From: Neokomagataea tanensis
GTDB taxonomy: Bacteria; Pseudomonadota; Alphaproteobacteria; Acetobacterales; Acetobacteraceae
Length of the DNA: 64,000 nucleotides
Direction: 5' to 3'
NCBI RefSeq assembly: GCF_006542335.1
Contig: NZ_CP032485.1
Location: forward strand, 722,001-786,000
A program made the position numbers and the translations under genes. Under the pieces are notes generated by a model, which worked only from the letters and a program-made list of their open reading frames with translations, made no database searches and was not told the origin of the DNA. Below, in pieces: positions 53,759-62,945 of this stretch. Position 1 is the first letter of the stretch. Each line of letters starts with the position of its first letter.

Positions 53759-54196
53759 TCAGCCTTCCTTAGATTGTTTTAAAAAGCGTTCGAAAGCTGC
53801 AAGCGTCTCTTCCCCAACGAAGTGCTCAATACCTTCAGCATCAATCGTTGCGTTCTGCGGACTGACCCCGAGAGCTTTCAGAAAATTTTCCACAATTTCG
53901 TGGCGGTGCTTCACATCCTGAGCCAGTTTTTGCCCCAACTCTGTTAGAAATATTCCTCGGTACGGCTTGCGTGCGACAAAACCTTCTGTAGTCAAGCGCG
54001 CCAACATTTTGGCTACTGTCGGTTGCGCCACACCCAATCGGGCAGCCAAATCAACTTGCCGCGCCTCTTGGCCTTCGGCATGCAAGTCGGCGATTAACTC
54101 AACATAATCCTCGACCAGTACATTCCGACGCGCCATGCGATTAGCCAAAAAACCAGCAGATTGCTCAAGAAAATCATTATACGGTTTTCGGCTCAT
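53759..54196 (-). CDS. mntR: Manganese-responsive repressor MntR
   Basis: A ~145-aa DtxR-family protein close to E. coli Mnt[41 protein letters not shown], then [20 protein letters not shown] and [15 protein letters not shown] with metal ligands (His, Glu). With Mn2+ it binds DNA and represses uptake genes. ATG 54196 has GAGAG five bases upstream; the ATG at 54214 sits inside an inverted repeat and is less likely. Divergent from the TonB receptor. Confidence 0.92.
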   Translation of the reverse strand: MSRKPYNDFLEQSAGFLANRMARRNVLVEDYVELIADLHAEGQEARQVDLAARLGVAQPTVAKMLARLTTEGFVARKPYRGIFLTELGQKLAQDVKHRHEIVENFLKALGVSPQNATIDAEGIEHFVGEETLAAFERFLKQSKEG

Positions 54197-54206
54197 TTTA
54201 CTCTCA

Positions 54207-54238
54207 GCATACATTATTCCAATAAGAATAATGTATGC
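54207..54238. promoter_or_regulatory. Perfect 12-bp inverted repeat overlapping the mntR leader
   Basis: GCATACATTATT - 8 nt (CCAATAAG) - AATAATGTATGC, just upstream of mntR. Could be an operator for MntR itself or another regulator; it does not match the MntR-box core. Confidence 0.6.
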
Positions 54239-54281
54239 ACAAAAGTTTTGTCCATATGGCCTCTTGATGGGCGTTTGAATT

Positions 54282-54295
54282 ATAGCATATGGTAT
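54282..54295. promoter_or_regulatory. MntR-box-like site 1 (ATAGC-ATAT-GGTAT)
   Basis: Differs by one base from the ATAGC-N4-GCTAT core of enterobacterial MntR boxes. Located between mntR and the TonB receptor. Confidence 0.4.
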
Positions 54296-54345
54296 ATTTC
54301 ATATCACTTGCTTAAAAAGCATTTGTCCCTTTGTGCATCAACAAT

Positions 54346-54359
54346 ATAGCAAAAGCTAT
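54346..54359. promoter_or_regulatory. MntR-box-like site 2 (ATAGC-AAAA-GCTAT)
   Basis: Exact match to the ATAGC-N4-GCTAT core of MntR boxes (known from E. coli/Salmonella), inside the longer palindrome ATATAGC-AAAA-GCTATAT, about 25 bp before the receptor start. Confidence 0.65.
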
Positions 54360-54382
54360 ATATTAATGTGGAGGCTATTGAG

Positions 54383-56566
54383 TTGTTTTTCCCGCGCTGT
54401 GCCGTCACTCCAGCATATGCTTGTCTCATGGGAGTGATCCTTTTTACCCCGCAAGCCCGCGCCTCAACCGACACGCACCAAGACACACCCAAAACGGGAC
54501 ACCACAAAATTTCACGAGATCAAACACCACGCCCACCAAAAGCGGCAGAGCATATCACCGTCCTGAGCCACCTTAATCAGGAGCGTGCACGTCTTTCACC
54601 AAGTCTTGGCGCCGTTTCCTACACAATAGGCCCTCAGCAAATACAAACGACACCACAGGGCCAAAATGCGTCTTTCAACCAAATTATGGTACGCATGCCG
54701 GGCGTAGTGCTGGACAGCTACGGAGAAGTACACGTCCGGGGTGAGCATGGCGGGCTAACCTATAGCGTGAACGGCGTCCTTTTGCCCGAAGGGTTAAATG
54801 GCTTCGGCCAAGAGCTGGACACGCGAATTATTCAATCGGTCAGCCTGCTGACGGGCACTCTTCCAGCACAATTTGGCTTTAGAACCGCTGGCATCGTTGA
54901 TGTTACGACCAAAACTGGTGATACGCTGAAGAATAACCAGTTATCCCTTTATGGAGGCAGTTATAATACATTTAATCCATCCATTCAGCTTGGCGGTCAT
55001 AAAAATAAATTCGAATATTTCACGACGTTTTCTTACAACACCAACAATATCGGCATCGAAAATCCAACAGATTCTTTTCGCCCGATCCACGACGTAACCA
55101 AACAGAAAAAAACCTTTGCTTATCTTTCTTGGAGCATAGACGATGCTAGCCGCATCTCTCTCCTTACCAGCGCGTCTTATGCAAATTTTGAACTCCCAAA
55201 CACAGAAGGCTTGCCCCCTCTCTATCACCTCACCGGCGTGGATTGGAACAGCCCGAGCATTCAGTCCAAACTGCTTAATGACCAACAGAGCGAACAAAAT
55301 TATTACGCCGTTTTATCGTACCAGCGCAGCACAGATAAACTCAACATACAGCTTTCACCGTATTTCCGTTATGGCCGTATCGGCTACACACCGGACCCAG
55401 TCCGCGATCTCGTTTTTCAAGGTGTCGCCCAAAAAGAGGTCAATGACTTCACAACGGGCGGTACAGAACTTGATCTCTCATACGACATCGCCCCGCACCA
55501 CACGCTCCGCGCTGGATTGATAGGACATTACACCTACGAACGCTTGGATACGGATACGCAAGCCTTTCCTACTGACAGTTCAGGCGAACAAATATCCGAC
55601 ACACCCGTAAGAATTATCGACAATACCAGCAACTGGTCCGTCGAAGCAGGCGCTTACGTACAAGATGAATGGCGAATAAACCGTAAGCTCACCTTCAATT
55701 ACGGCCTGCGTTATGACCGCTTCGCAGCATCCTTTGGCAAACAAGGCCAACTTAGTCCTCGCGCCAACCTTGTTTGGAAACCAGCCCGTTCAACAACATT
55801 GCATTTAGGCTACGCGCGCTATTTCGCACCACCTACACCACAATATATTTATTCCTCGACATTGGCGCGCTTTGAAAACACAACCAACGCAGCAGCCAAC
55901 AGTATCAACACCCCAACCCGGGTCGAAACGTCGCACTACATTGATGCTGGCATCGTTCAAAAAATCGGCGATACTGTCCAAATAACAGCGGATGCCTACA
56001 GCAAATGGGCACATGACCTGACGGATCTCGGGCAATTCGGACGTGCCGTCATTTTAGCACCATTCAGCTACCGCAAAGGCCGCGTCTATGGCGCGGAATT
56101 TGGCAGCACTTGGCACAAAGGTTCTTGGTCTCTTTTCGCTAATTTTGCCTACGTCAAAACTTCAGCGAAGGACATTAACTCCGCTGAGTATCAATTTGAC
56201 CAAGAGGACCTCCAGTACATCGCCAACCACAGCATACAGCTTGACCACCAAGGAAAATACACATCCAGCGCAGGCATATCCTACACAACGCACCATCACC
56301 TTGCTTACGCCGATATGCTTTACGGTAATGGCCTGCGCAGGGGATTTGCCAATTTAGAAAAACAACCAGCATACGCTGTTTTCAACGCAGGTTATCAATA
56401 CAGCTTTACGCAACTACCAATCGTACACGCCATAAAAACGCGCATAGACATCATAAATCTTTTCGATCACCGCTACCAAATACGGGATGGGAGTGGCGTA
56501 GGTATCTACCAAGCGCAATACGGTCAAAGGCGCGGCCTGTTTTTCTCAGCCGTTACCGATTTTTAA
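54383..56566 (+). CDS. TonB-dependent outer-membrane receptor, candidate manganese receptor
   Basis: A ~727-aa receptor. Signal peptide (LVTPAYACLMGVILFT-like) ends near ARAST; plug domain with SFNQIMVRMPGVVLDSYGEV, VRGEHGGLTYSVNGVLLPEG and ITQSVSLLTGTLPAQFG-like segment; beta barrel to a terminal aromatic (SAVTDF). Start TTG 54383 has GGAGG eight bases upstream. The ligand is not shown by the sequence; position beside mntR and the MntR-like box argue for Mn2+ uptake, as with rhizobial MnoT. Could be a siderophore receptor instead. Confidence 0.85.
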   Translation: MFFPRCAVTPAYACLMGVILFTPQARASTDTHQDTPKTGHHKISRDQTPRPPKAAEHITVLSHLNQERARLSPSLGAVSYTIGPQQIQTTPQGQNASFNQIMVRMPGVVLDSYGEVHVRGEHGGLTYSVNGVLLPEGLNGFGQELDTRIIQSVSLLTGTLPAQFGFRTAGIVDVTTKTGDTLKNNQLSLYGGSYNTFNPSIQLGGHKNKFEYFTTFSYNTNNIGIENPTDSFRPIHDVTKQKKTFAYLSWSIDDASRISLLTSASYANFELPNTEGLPPLYHLTGVDWNSPSIQSKLLNDQQSEQNYYAVLSYQRSTDKLNIQLSPYFRYGRIGYTPDPVRDLVFQGVAQKEVNDFTTGGTELDLSYDIAPHHTLRAGLIGHYTYERLDTDTQAFPTDSSGEQISDTPVRIIDNTSNWSVEAGAYVQDEWRINRKLTFNYGLRYDRFAASFGKQGQLSPRANLVWKPARSTTLHLGYARYFAPPTPQYIYSSTLARFENTTNAAANSINTPTRVETSHYIDAGIVQKIGDTVQITADAYSKWAHDLTDLGQFGRAVILAPFSYRKGRVYGAEFGSTWHKGSWSLFANFAYVKTSAKDINSAEYQFDQEDLQYIANHSIQLDHQGKYTSSAGISYTTHHHLAYADMLYGNGLRRGFANLEKQPAYAVFNAGYQYSFTQLPIVHAIKTRIDIINLFDHRYQIRDGSGVGIYQAQYGQRRGLFFSAVTDF

Positions 56567-56579
56567 ACCACAGCCCAAG

Positions 56580-56613
56580 GGAAGCATCCTCAATACAATA
56601 TCAGAATGCTTCC
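56580..56613. terminator. Stem between convergent receptor and copper ATPase genes
   Basis: GGAAGCAT - 18-nt loop - ATGCTTCC; 8-bp stem, no T-run, placed between two convergent gene ends. Weak candidate. Confidence 0.35.
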
Positions 56614-56623
56614 TACCTTCCGC

Positions 56624-59014
56624 CTAATGGCTGCTTTGTGCTGTCCAGCGATTGAGCAAAAGCGAGTTCGTAATGACGGATACAGAACTCAGCGCCATAG
56701 CACTCGCTGCCAAAACAGGGTTTAAAATTCCGAATGCCGCGAGAGGTATGCCAAGTATGTTGTAAACAAATGCAAAAAACAGATTTTGTTTTATTTTACT
56801 GAGTGTAGCGCGCGACAAGAGCATCGCATCCACAACAGAACTCAACGTGTTGCGCATCAGAATAATACCTGCCGTTTCGGCTGCCACAGCAGTTCCTGCC
56901 CCCAATGCAAAACCAACATCCGCCACAGCAAGCGCAGGCGCATCATTTACGCCATCTCCAACCATGCCAACACGGGTACCATCCGCTTGATACGATGCCA
57001 GCAATTTAGCTTTATCGTCCGGCAGCAAGCCCGCATGCACTTCGTTTAAGGCCAAAGCCTCCCCGATGACGCCTGCAACACGGGCATTGTCACCCGTTAA
57101 CATCGAAATCTGAACGCCATGTGACTTGAGCTCTGCCACCGCCGCATGCGCTTCCGGGCGCAGAGTATCTGCAAGGGCGATAGCACCCAGAACCCTCCCC
57201 GCCGAGGCTACCCAGACAACCGTTCTACCTTTGCTTTCCTCAACCTCAATGTTGAAGCCAGACGTTATGCGGTCAGGCTCATACCCCTCCTTTTGCAGGA
57301 AAGTGAGCGTGCCAAGAGCAGCTTTTTCTCCATTTAGCGTGCCGAGAACGCCGCATCCTGGAACGGCTTTAAAGTCCGCTAATTTATCGTGCACAATACC
57401 AGATGCAGCATGCACAATAGCACGCCCCAACGGATGCTCAGACGACTGCTCCAAAGACGCCGCAACACTTAAAAGCTGATCCCGAGATACACCCGCCACA
57501 GGGTGCACCGCCACGACATCAGGATACCCAAGCGTCAAAGTCCCGGTCTTATCAAAAACGATCCGCTTTAACCGGCCCGCCTGTTCTAAAGCTTCCGCAG
57601 AGCGGAAAATAATTCCTTTATGTGCCCCCCTCGCGGTGCCAACCATAATAGCCGCAGGCGTTGCCAAGCCCAGCGCGCACGGACACGCAATGACCAGAAC
57701 GGAAACAGCAGAAATCAGGCCTGTCACCCAGCTCTGCGTAACGGCCCAACGCAGCACAAAGGTCAGCAAAGCAACCCCGAGAACGGACGGGACAAATACA
57801 GCAGACACACGGTCCGCCACCCGCTGAACAGGTGCACGAGAACCCTGAGCCTGCTCCACCATTCGCACGATACGCGCCAATGATGTATCCGCACCAACCC
57901 CAACCGCACGTACACGCAATGCACCATGCACGTTTAATGTGCCGGCCTTCACCTCGGCACCACTTTCTTTCAATACCGGTACACTTTCACCGGTCAGCAT
58001 GGCTTCATCTACCTCTGAGCGACCCTCCAGGACGATACCATCTACGGCTACATGCTCTCCGGGACGGACCAAAAACACATCTCCGACGGCTATATCTGCG
58101 ACAGCGCCATCAACGATCTGTCCATCACGCTCTACATGTGCGGTCTGCGGCTGAAGCTTCAGCAAACTTTCCAAACCGGCCGAGCTCTTTTGCTTGGCAC
58201 GGAACTCCAATAATTTTCCGAAAGATATCAGCAGTAAAATCATACCGCTGGCTTCGAAATAAACCGGGGTAGGCAGGCGCAACACCACCACAGCCACGCT
58301 ATAGAAAAACGCAACACCAGAGCCCAGCGCGACCAGAACGTCCATATTAGGTGCACCAGCTCGCAATGCTTGGTAAGCCCGCTTAAAAAGCGGAGCAGCA
58401 GGACCAACAACAAGAAGCGCACTAACGCCCTGCACCATAACAGGCACAGGCATTTTCCCTGTAAGCATCATACCCAGCATTGAGACAAGCAATGGCAATG
58501 CGAGAACAACCATTACCGCAAAGCGAATGCTCTCCTTGCGCCATTCTTCGCGGCGCTGCACGCCGGACTGGTCCTCCCCTGTCGCGAAGGTTGAAGCTTT
58601 AAACCCAGCCTTTGCTATCGCTTCTCTCAGCTCTACCGGAGATGACAAACCGGGCGTAAAGCGAATATGCACACGCTCGGCGGCAAAGTTCACCACCGCC
58701 TCAACACCCTCACGACGATTCAGAACTTTTTCAATACGCGTCGCACATGCTGCACAACTCATCCCGCTCAGGGCAAAGTCAACACTGTCCTGCGCCACAT
58801 CGAAGCCCGCTTTGCGCACCGCCGCGATCGCATCTGCCGCCTTAGCGGGTTCCTCAAGCGTAATCGTCGCACGCTGAGCCGCGAAGTTTACATGCGCATC
58901 CACCCCTTCAAGCCGGTTCAACAAGCGCTCAATCCGCGAAGCACAGGCAACACAACTCATGCCCGTAATTGGCACCGTTACAGCGTGCCCGTATGGCTTC
59001 GCGGCTTCCGACAT
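56624..59014 (-). CDS. copA: Copper-exporting P1B-type ATPase CopA
   Basis: A ~796-aa pump. Two N-terminal HMA domains with metal sites CVAC and CAAC (MSCVACASRIERLL, MSCAACATRIEKVL), transport motif CPC in VIACPCALGLATP, phosphorylation site DKTGTLTLGYPD, SSEHPLGRAI and GDGVNDAPAL. It exports Cu+ from the cytoplasm. ATG 59014 has GGAGAG upstream. Divergent from the small Cys-rich protein and multicopper oxidase genes, forming a copper-resistance cluster. Confidence 0.95.
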   Translation of the reverse strand: MSEAAKPYGHAVTVPITGMSCVACASRIERLLNRLEGVDAHVNFAAQRATITLEEPAKAADAIAAVRKAGFDVAQDSVDFALSGMSCAACATRIEKVLNRREGVEAVVNFAAERVHIRFTPGLSSPVELREAIAKAGFKASTFATGEDQSGVQRREEWRKESIRFAVMVVLALPLLVSMLGMMLTGKMPVPVMVQGVSALLVVGPAAPLFKRAYQALRAGAPNMDVLVALGSGVAFFYSVAVVVLRLPTPVYFEASGMILLLISFGKLLEFRAKQKSSAGLESLLKLQPQTAHVERDGQIVDGAVADIAVGDVFLVRPGEHVAVDGIVLEGRSEVDEAMLTGESVPVLKESGAEVKAGTLNVHGALRVRAVGVGADTSLARIVRMVEQAQGSRAPVQRVADRVSAVFVPSVLGVALLTFVLRWAVTQSWVTGLISAVSVLVIACPCALGLATPAAIMVGTARGAHKGIIFRSAEALEQAGRLKRIVFDKTGTLTLGYPDVVAVHPVAGVSRDQLLSVAASLEQSSEHPLGRAIVHAASGIVHDKLADFKAVPGCGVLGTLNGEKAALGTLTFLQKEGYEPDRITSGFNIEVEESKGRTVVWVASAGRVLGAIALADTLRPEAHAAVAELKSHGVQISMLTGDNARVAGVIGEALALNEVHAGLLPDDKAKLLASYQADGTRVGMVGDGVNDAPALAVADVGFALGAGTAVAAETAGIILMRNTLSSVVDAMLLSRATLSKIKQNLFFAFVYNILGIPLAAFGILNPVLAASAMALSSVSVITNSLLLNRWTAQSSH

Positions 59015-59119
59015 CCGACACTCTCCACTTCCATTCATACCGAAACATCGATACGATGGGTTGTATTCGCAAGGCGAGTCATCATTTTACGCTCCATGAG
59101 AAGGGTCTACGGCAAGCCT

Positions 59120-59545
59120 ATGCTCCGCCACGTCGACACAAATGGATGGGTCAAACCACTCCTCTGCCTGCTTCAGGCCGTGTTGATGCTGCTTGCCGTC
59201 TCATCACCCGCTCACGCCGCCATGCGCACTCATCTAGCGCAGCCAATGACAGGCATGGCCCACAGCATGCCCTCTATGCAGGACTGCTGCTCCTCACGCA
59301 TGCTGCACAGCCCTGAGCAGCACCAAAATGCTCAACATGCAGGTGAGCCGCACACACCTTCTACCGGGCATTGCTCCAGTTGCACCCACGTTGCCTGCGA
59401 TAGTTCGACAGCGGTTCTCCCGCTGCCCGCTCTATCAACGGCGCTGTTTGGTGCATTTCGTCAAAACCTGCCACGCAGCCATGCCGTGCCCACTGGCAGC
59501 ATGGCTCGCCCGGATCTACCCCCACCCCGCCTGACAACCGTTTGA
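59120..59545 (+). CDS. Small exported Cys/His/Met-rich protein (copper-binding candidate)
   Basis: A ~141-aa protein. Signal peptide VKPLLCLLQAVLMLLAVSSP ends at AHAA; then MTGMAHSMPSMQDCCSSRML, HSPEQHQNAQHAGEP and TGHCSSCTHVACD, so many soft-metal ligands. It resembles DUF2946/CopL-type small proteins in spirit, but I cannot name a family. The ATG at 59120 was chosen for the signal peptide. 56 bp before the oxidase gene; probably co-transcribed. Confidence 0.6.
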   Translation: MLRHVDTNGWVKPLLCLLQAVLMLLAVSSPAHAAMRTHLAQPMTGMAHSMPSMQDCCSSRMLHSPEQHQNAQHAGEPHTPSTGHCSSCTHVACDSSTAVLPLPALSTALFGAFRQNLPRSHAVPTGSMARPDLPPPRLTTV

Positions 59546-59601
59546 GAAAACCGGCCGCCATACGGCGCGCCTCACGCACTCTCTTCTACGGTTTGTGAAG
59601 C

Positions 59602-61563
59602 ATGAAACATTCACTTAAGACGCCGCCAACCCGGCGCAGCTTTTTAGCGTCAGTGGGAGCCGCCACGGGCCTCCTTGGCCTGTCCCCCCGCAACATTTTT
59701 GCTCAAACACCCCCTGTCCAGACAGGGCAGATACCAACAGGTACACAAAGCGACTGGCACCTGAACGTCACGCGGCAAAGCATCACCATTGATGGCAAAA
59801 CGCTGAATGCTCCAACGGTTAACAGTACCGTTCCCGGTCCAGTCCTTCGCATGAAAGAAGGCGAGAATATTTCGATATCTGTCACGAACCACCTGACAGA
59901 AGAAACATCAATTCATTGGCATGGATTGCGCGTCCCAGCACATATGGATGGCGTACCGGGGCTTAGTTTTCACGGCATTGCCCCCGGAGAGACGTTCACC
60001 TACCGCTTTCCGCTCAAACAAAGCGGTACTTATTGGTACCACAGCCACTCTAACATGCAGGAAGCGCAAGGCCTTGTCGGCGCGTTAATCATCGACCCTG
60101 CCACACCCGACCCCCTTTCCTGTGAGCGGGACTATGTCGTTGTACTCGGCGAGTGGACTGATGTTTCACCCGCCGAAATCGTCAGCAACCTTAAAATGCA
60201 GGACGATTATTACAATTTTCGGCAGCGCACGACTGCTTCACTGCCAGCACAATCCCAACATGATGGGGGAGCCATACCAGCACTCAAAAGCCGCCTGATG
60301 TGGTCCGGCATGAACATGTCCGCGACCGATATTTCAGACGTATCTGGCGTTATTTACACGTACACCCTCAACGGAATAGCGCCGCACACCGGCTGGGAAG
60401 GCATCTTCCAAGCGGGGGAACGCATACGCCTACGCTTCATCAACAGCGCAACCATGACCTTGTTTGATGTCCGCATTCCGGGCCTCGAAATGATGGTCGT
60501 TGCCGCAGATGGTAACCCGGTCGAACCCGTCCCGGTGGATGAGTTTCGTATTGGCGTTGCTGAAACATACGACATCATCGTCCAACCGCACGAGAACCGG
60601 GCATATACCCTCTTCGCCCAAAGCGAAGATAGAACAGGCTACGCTTTAGGCACCCTTACACCCCACACAGGCATACGCGCGCCAATCCCCGCCATGGACT
60701 CCCGGCCTGTACGCACCATGGCTGATATGGGTATGGACATGGACGGCATGGATATGAGCGACATGGCCTCTATGCCCGGTATGGACATGACAACACACCA
60801 CACCCCCATGCCACCGCACCATCATATGGCTGGTATGAAGATGGACAAAATGGACATGTCCTCCATGCCCGGCATGGACATGAAAAGCATGCATCATGGG
60901 CACCACATGCACATGATGCCGGGTATGCATATGGATGGTATGGGCAATATGCCCATGCACTCAATGGATATGGGCCACATGTCCATGTCGTCTGATTCCA
61001 AGATGCAAAATGCAAAGTCAGACACACCTCCACCACGCCTAGAAATTGATGATCCCGGCCCGCCCCCCATCAACGTCGAAAATCAAAATATCGCGGCACA
61101 TCCCATTGATCGCCTGAATGACCCCGGGGACGGCCTCGCACAAAACGGGCGCCGTGTTCTTACCTACAAGCATCTACGCGCACTCACCCCCGCCCCTGAC
61201 CAGCGCCCAGCCTCGCGCGAAATCATTTTGCACCTCACAGGCAACATGCAGCGCTACATCTGGGGCTTTAACGGGCGTAAATTTTCGGAATCAGGCCCTA
61301 TCCGCCTGCAACGCAACGAACGCATCCGTTTCACGCTCATCAACGACACAATGATGGAACACCCCATTCACTTACATGGCTTTTGGAGTGAACTTGAAAA
61401 TGGGCAAGGCGCTTTCAACCCACGCAAGCACACAATCATCTCGCAACCCGGCTCCAAACTAAGCTTTCTCATGACCGCAGATGAACCAGGCTTATGGGCC
61501 TTTCATTGCCACCTGCTTTACCACATGGACCTCGGCATGTTCCGAACTGTGAGCGTTGCATAA
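59602..61563 (+). CDS. Copper resistance multicopper oxidase (PcoA/CopA type)
   Basis: A 653-aa periplasmic oxidase. A Tat signal (TRRSFLASVGAATGLLGLSP); copper sites SIHWHGLRVPAHMDGV, TYWYHSHSNMQ, MEHPIHLHGFW and WAFHCHLLYHMDLGMF are all present. Between about residues 370 and 480 a very Met/His-rich, disordered-looking stretch (GMDMDGMDMSDMASMPGMDM ... HHGHHMHMMPGMHMDGMGNM) would bind many copper ions. It oxidises Cu+ in the periplasm. copB follows on a TAATG junction. Confidence 0.93.
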   Translation: MKHSLKTPPTRRSFLASVGAATGLLGLSPRNIFAQTPPVQTGQIPTGTQSDWHLNVTRQSITIDGKTLNAPTVNSTVPGPVLRMKEGENISISVTNHLTEETSIHWHGLRVPAHMDGVPGLSFHGIAPGETFTYRFPLKQSGTYWYHSHSNMQEAQGLVGALIIDPATPDPLSCERDYVVVLGEWTDVSPAEIVSNLKMQDDYYNFRQRTTASLPAQSQHDGGAIPALKSRLMWSGMNMSATDISDVSGVIYTYTLNGIAPHTGWEGIFQAGERIRLRFINSATMTLFDVRIPGLEMMVVAADGNPVEPVPVDEFRIGVAETYDIIVQPHENRAYTLFAQSEDRTGYALGTLTPHTGIRAPIPAMDSRPVRTMADMGMDMDGMDMSDMASMPGMDMTTHHTPMPPHHHMAGMKMDKMDMSSMPGMDMKSMHHGHHMHMMPGMHMDGMGNMPMHSMDMGHMSMSSDSKMQNAKSDTPPPRLEIDDPGPPPINVENQNIAAHPIDRLNDPGDGLAQNGRRVLTYKHLRALTPAPDQRPASREIILHLTGNMQRYIWGFNGRKFSESGPIRLQRNERIRFTLINDTMMEHPIHLHGFWSELENGQGAFNPRKHTIISQPGSKLSFLMTADEPGLWAFHCHLLYHMDLGMFRTVSVA

Positions 61564-62357
61564 TGACCAATCCTACACTCCCCATTATGCTCGCCCTCGG
61601 GTTGCTTGGCGCATTTACCCTGACCCAAACGGCACATGCCCAGATTATTACCGTGCATCAGGCCGCAGACGCCCCAAACGCATCCTCTCCTACATCTATG
61701 CCGGGGATGAGCCCGGTCATGATGGACCAGAGCACATGGCTGCACGGTATTTTCAACCAATTAGAGGGTCGCTACTCCCCGCAAGCTACCGATTTTCGCT
61801 GGGATGGCGAGATGTGGTTCGGCTCAGACTACGACCGTCTTTGGATCCGCTCAGAAGGCACTGTAGCAAATGGCCGAATGGATGACGGCCAACACGATAT
61901 ACTCTACAGCCATGCCATCTCGACGTATTGGAACCTCCAAGGCGGCACGCGCCTTGACCTTGACAGCGGGCCGACACGCGCATGGGCCGCCTTTGGTGTG
62001 CAGGGCCTCGCACTTTATCAATTTGAACTCAGCGCAATGGGCTATGTCGGAGGTAATGGCGGCGCCGCCACACGCATAGAAGGCACATACGACTTCCTGC
62101 TGACCAACCGCCTAATTCTACAACCCAATGTCGAGCTCAACGCCTACACACGAGCAGACCCTTCACGGGGTGTAGGCTCTGGGTTATCCGAAATCGATAC
62201 CGGCCTACGCTTGCGCTACGAGCACTGGCGTAAACTCGCACCATACGTTGCCGTGACGTACAATACAGCCCTTGGGCAAGCACGACATTTTCCCGACAAC
62301 CGGGAGGCCAATCGCACAGCTTTGCGTTTCGCCTTTGGTCTGCGCAGTTGGTTCTAA
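61563..62357 (+). CDS. copB: Outer-membrane copper resistance protein CopB
   Basis: A ~264-aa protein. Signal peptide PIMLALGLLGAFTLTQTAHA; then MPGMSPVMMDQS with Met clusters, and a beta-barrel body (DFRWDGEMWFGSDYDRLWIR, DLDSGPTRAWAAFGVQGLAL, RLRYEHWRKLAPYVAVTYN) with a C-terminal F. Smaller Met-rich region than PcoB. Start overlaps the oxidase stop by one base. Confidence 0.9.
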   Translation: MTNPTLPIMLALGLLGAFTLTQTAHAQIITVHQAADAPNASSPTSMPGMSPVMMDQSTWLHGIFNQLEGRYSPQATDFRWDGEMWFGSDYDRLWIRSEGTVANGRMDDGQHDILYSHAISTYWNLQGGTRLDLDSGPTRAWAAFGVQGLALYQFELSAMGYVGGNGGAATRIEGTYDFLLTNRLILQPNVELNAYTRADPSRGVGSGLSEIDTGLRLRYEHWRKLAPYVAVTYNTALGQARHFPDNREANRTALRFAFGLRSWF

Positions 62358-62380
62358 ACTCTCAACACAAATACGGCCCA

Positions 62381-62413
62381 GACTGGCTCTCAAATATAAC
62401 AAGAGAGCCAGTC
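62381..62413 (+). terminator. Hairpin after copB
   Basis: GACTGGCTCTC - 11-nt loop - GAGAGCCAGTC, a perfect 11-bp stem 23 bp after the stop; only weak T content follows. Confidence 0.6.
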
Positions 62414-62433
62414 GTAAATGATTTTCTATGTAA

Positions 62434-62460
62434 ATAATTAATAATAGTATTATTAATTAT
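62434..62460. promoter_or_regulatory. 27-bp perfect AT palindrome upstream of feoA
   Basis: Arms of 13 bp (AATAATTAATAATA and its complement) around a single G at 62447. Resembles Fur/Irr-type iron-regulatory dyads in base content only. It lies 237 bp before feoA. Confidence 0.55.
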
Positions 62461-62696
62461 ATTCTTTCCTGCCTTAATATTATACACACAGGCATGAAAT
62501 ATATAAAATAATTACGATTTACTTCACTCAAAAAACCATCTCTTGCGCAAAATTATAATTTCCAAACAAACATTAAAAACCCCATATTTTTGATCTGTAA
62601 ATGCAATTTATTCGCATTTTTTTCCTTTTCGATCCAGCTCCAGACGCCTATCTAGAAAAGCAATTCTAGACCTGCAACAAGGGGCCTGAGACAACC

Positions 62697-62939
62697 GTGC
62701 AAACGCTCGCTACACTGCCCAAAGACCATGAAGCCATTATTGCGGATGTGACATCCGTTACGAACACAGACGTCATTGCTTTGCGCCTTGGCGAACTTGG
62801 CTTCGTTCCCGGTGAGCGTGTAGAAGTCATCGCCACAGGCCCATTCGGGCATGAGCCTATTGCCGTTCGCCTTGGGACGTCGCGCTTTGCGCTCCGCCAT
62901 AGCGAGGCTGCACGTATTCACCTGCAGGACCCTAAATAA
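62697..62939 (+). CDS. feoA: Ferrous iron transport protein A
   Basis: An 80-aa SH3-like protein: VIALRLGELGFVPGERVEVI, GHEPIAVRLGTSRFALRHSE, EAARI. GTG start with GAG seven bases upstream. FeoA helps FeoB, whose gene starts 6 bp later. Confidence 0.9.
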   Translation: MQTLATLPKDHEAIIADVTSVTNTDVIALRLGELGFVPGERVEVIATGPFGHEPIAVRLGTSRFALRHSEAARIHLQDPK

Positions 62940-62945
62940 CCCCCT

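Larger units (their letters stand above)
62358..62696. other. 339-bp intergenic, strongly AT-rich, upstream of feoA
   Basis: Holds a hairpin (62381-62413) ending the copper operon and a perfect 27-bp palindrome (62434-62460). The rest is AT-rich promoter-like DNA with no gene. Confidence 0.7.

Noticed and set aside
58667..59119. Extended open frame before the small Cys-rich protein
   Set aside because: It is antisense to the copper ATPase; the signal peptide begins at 59120.
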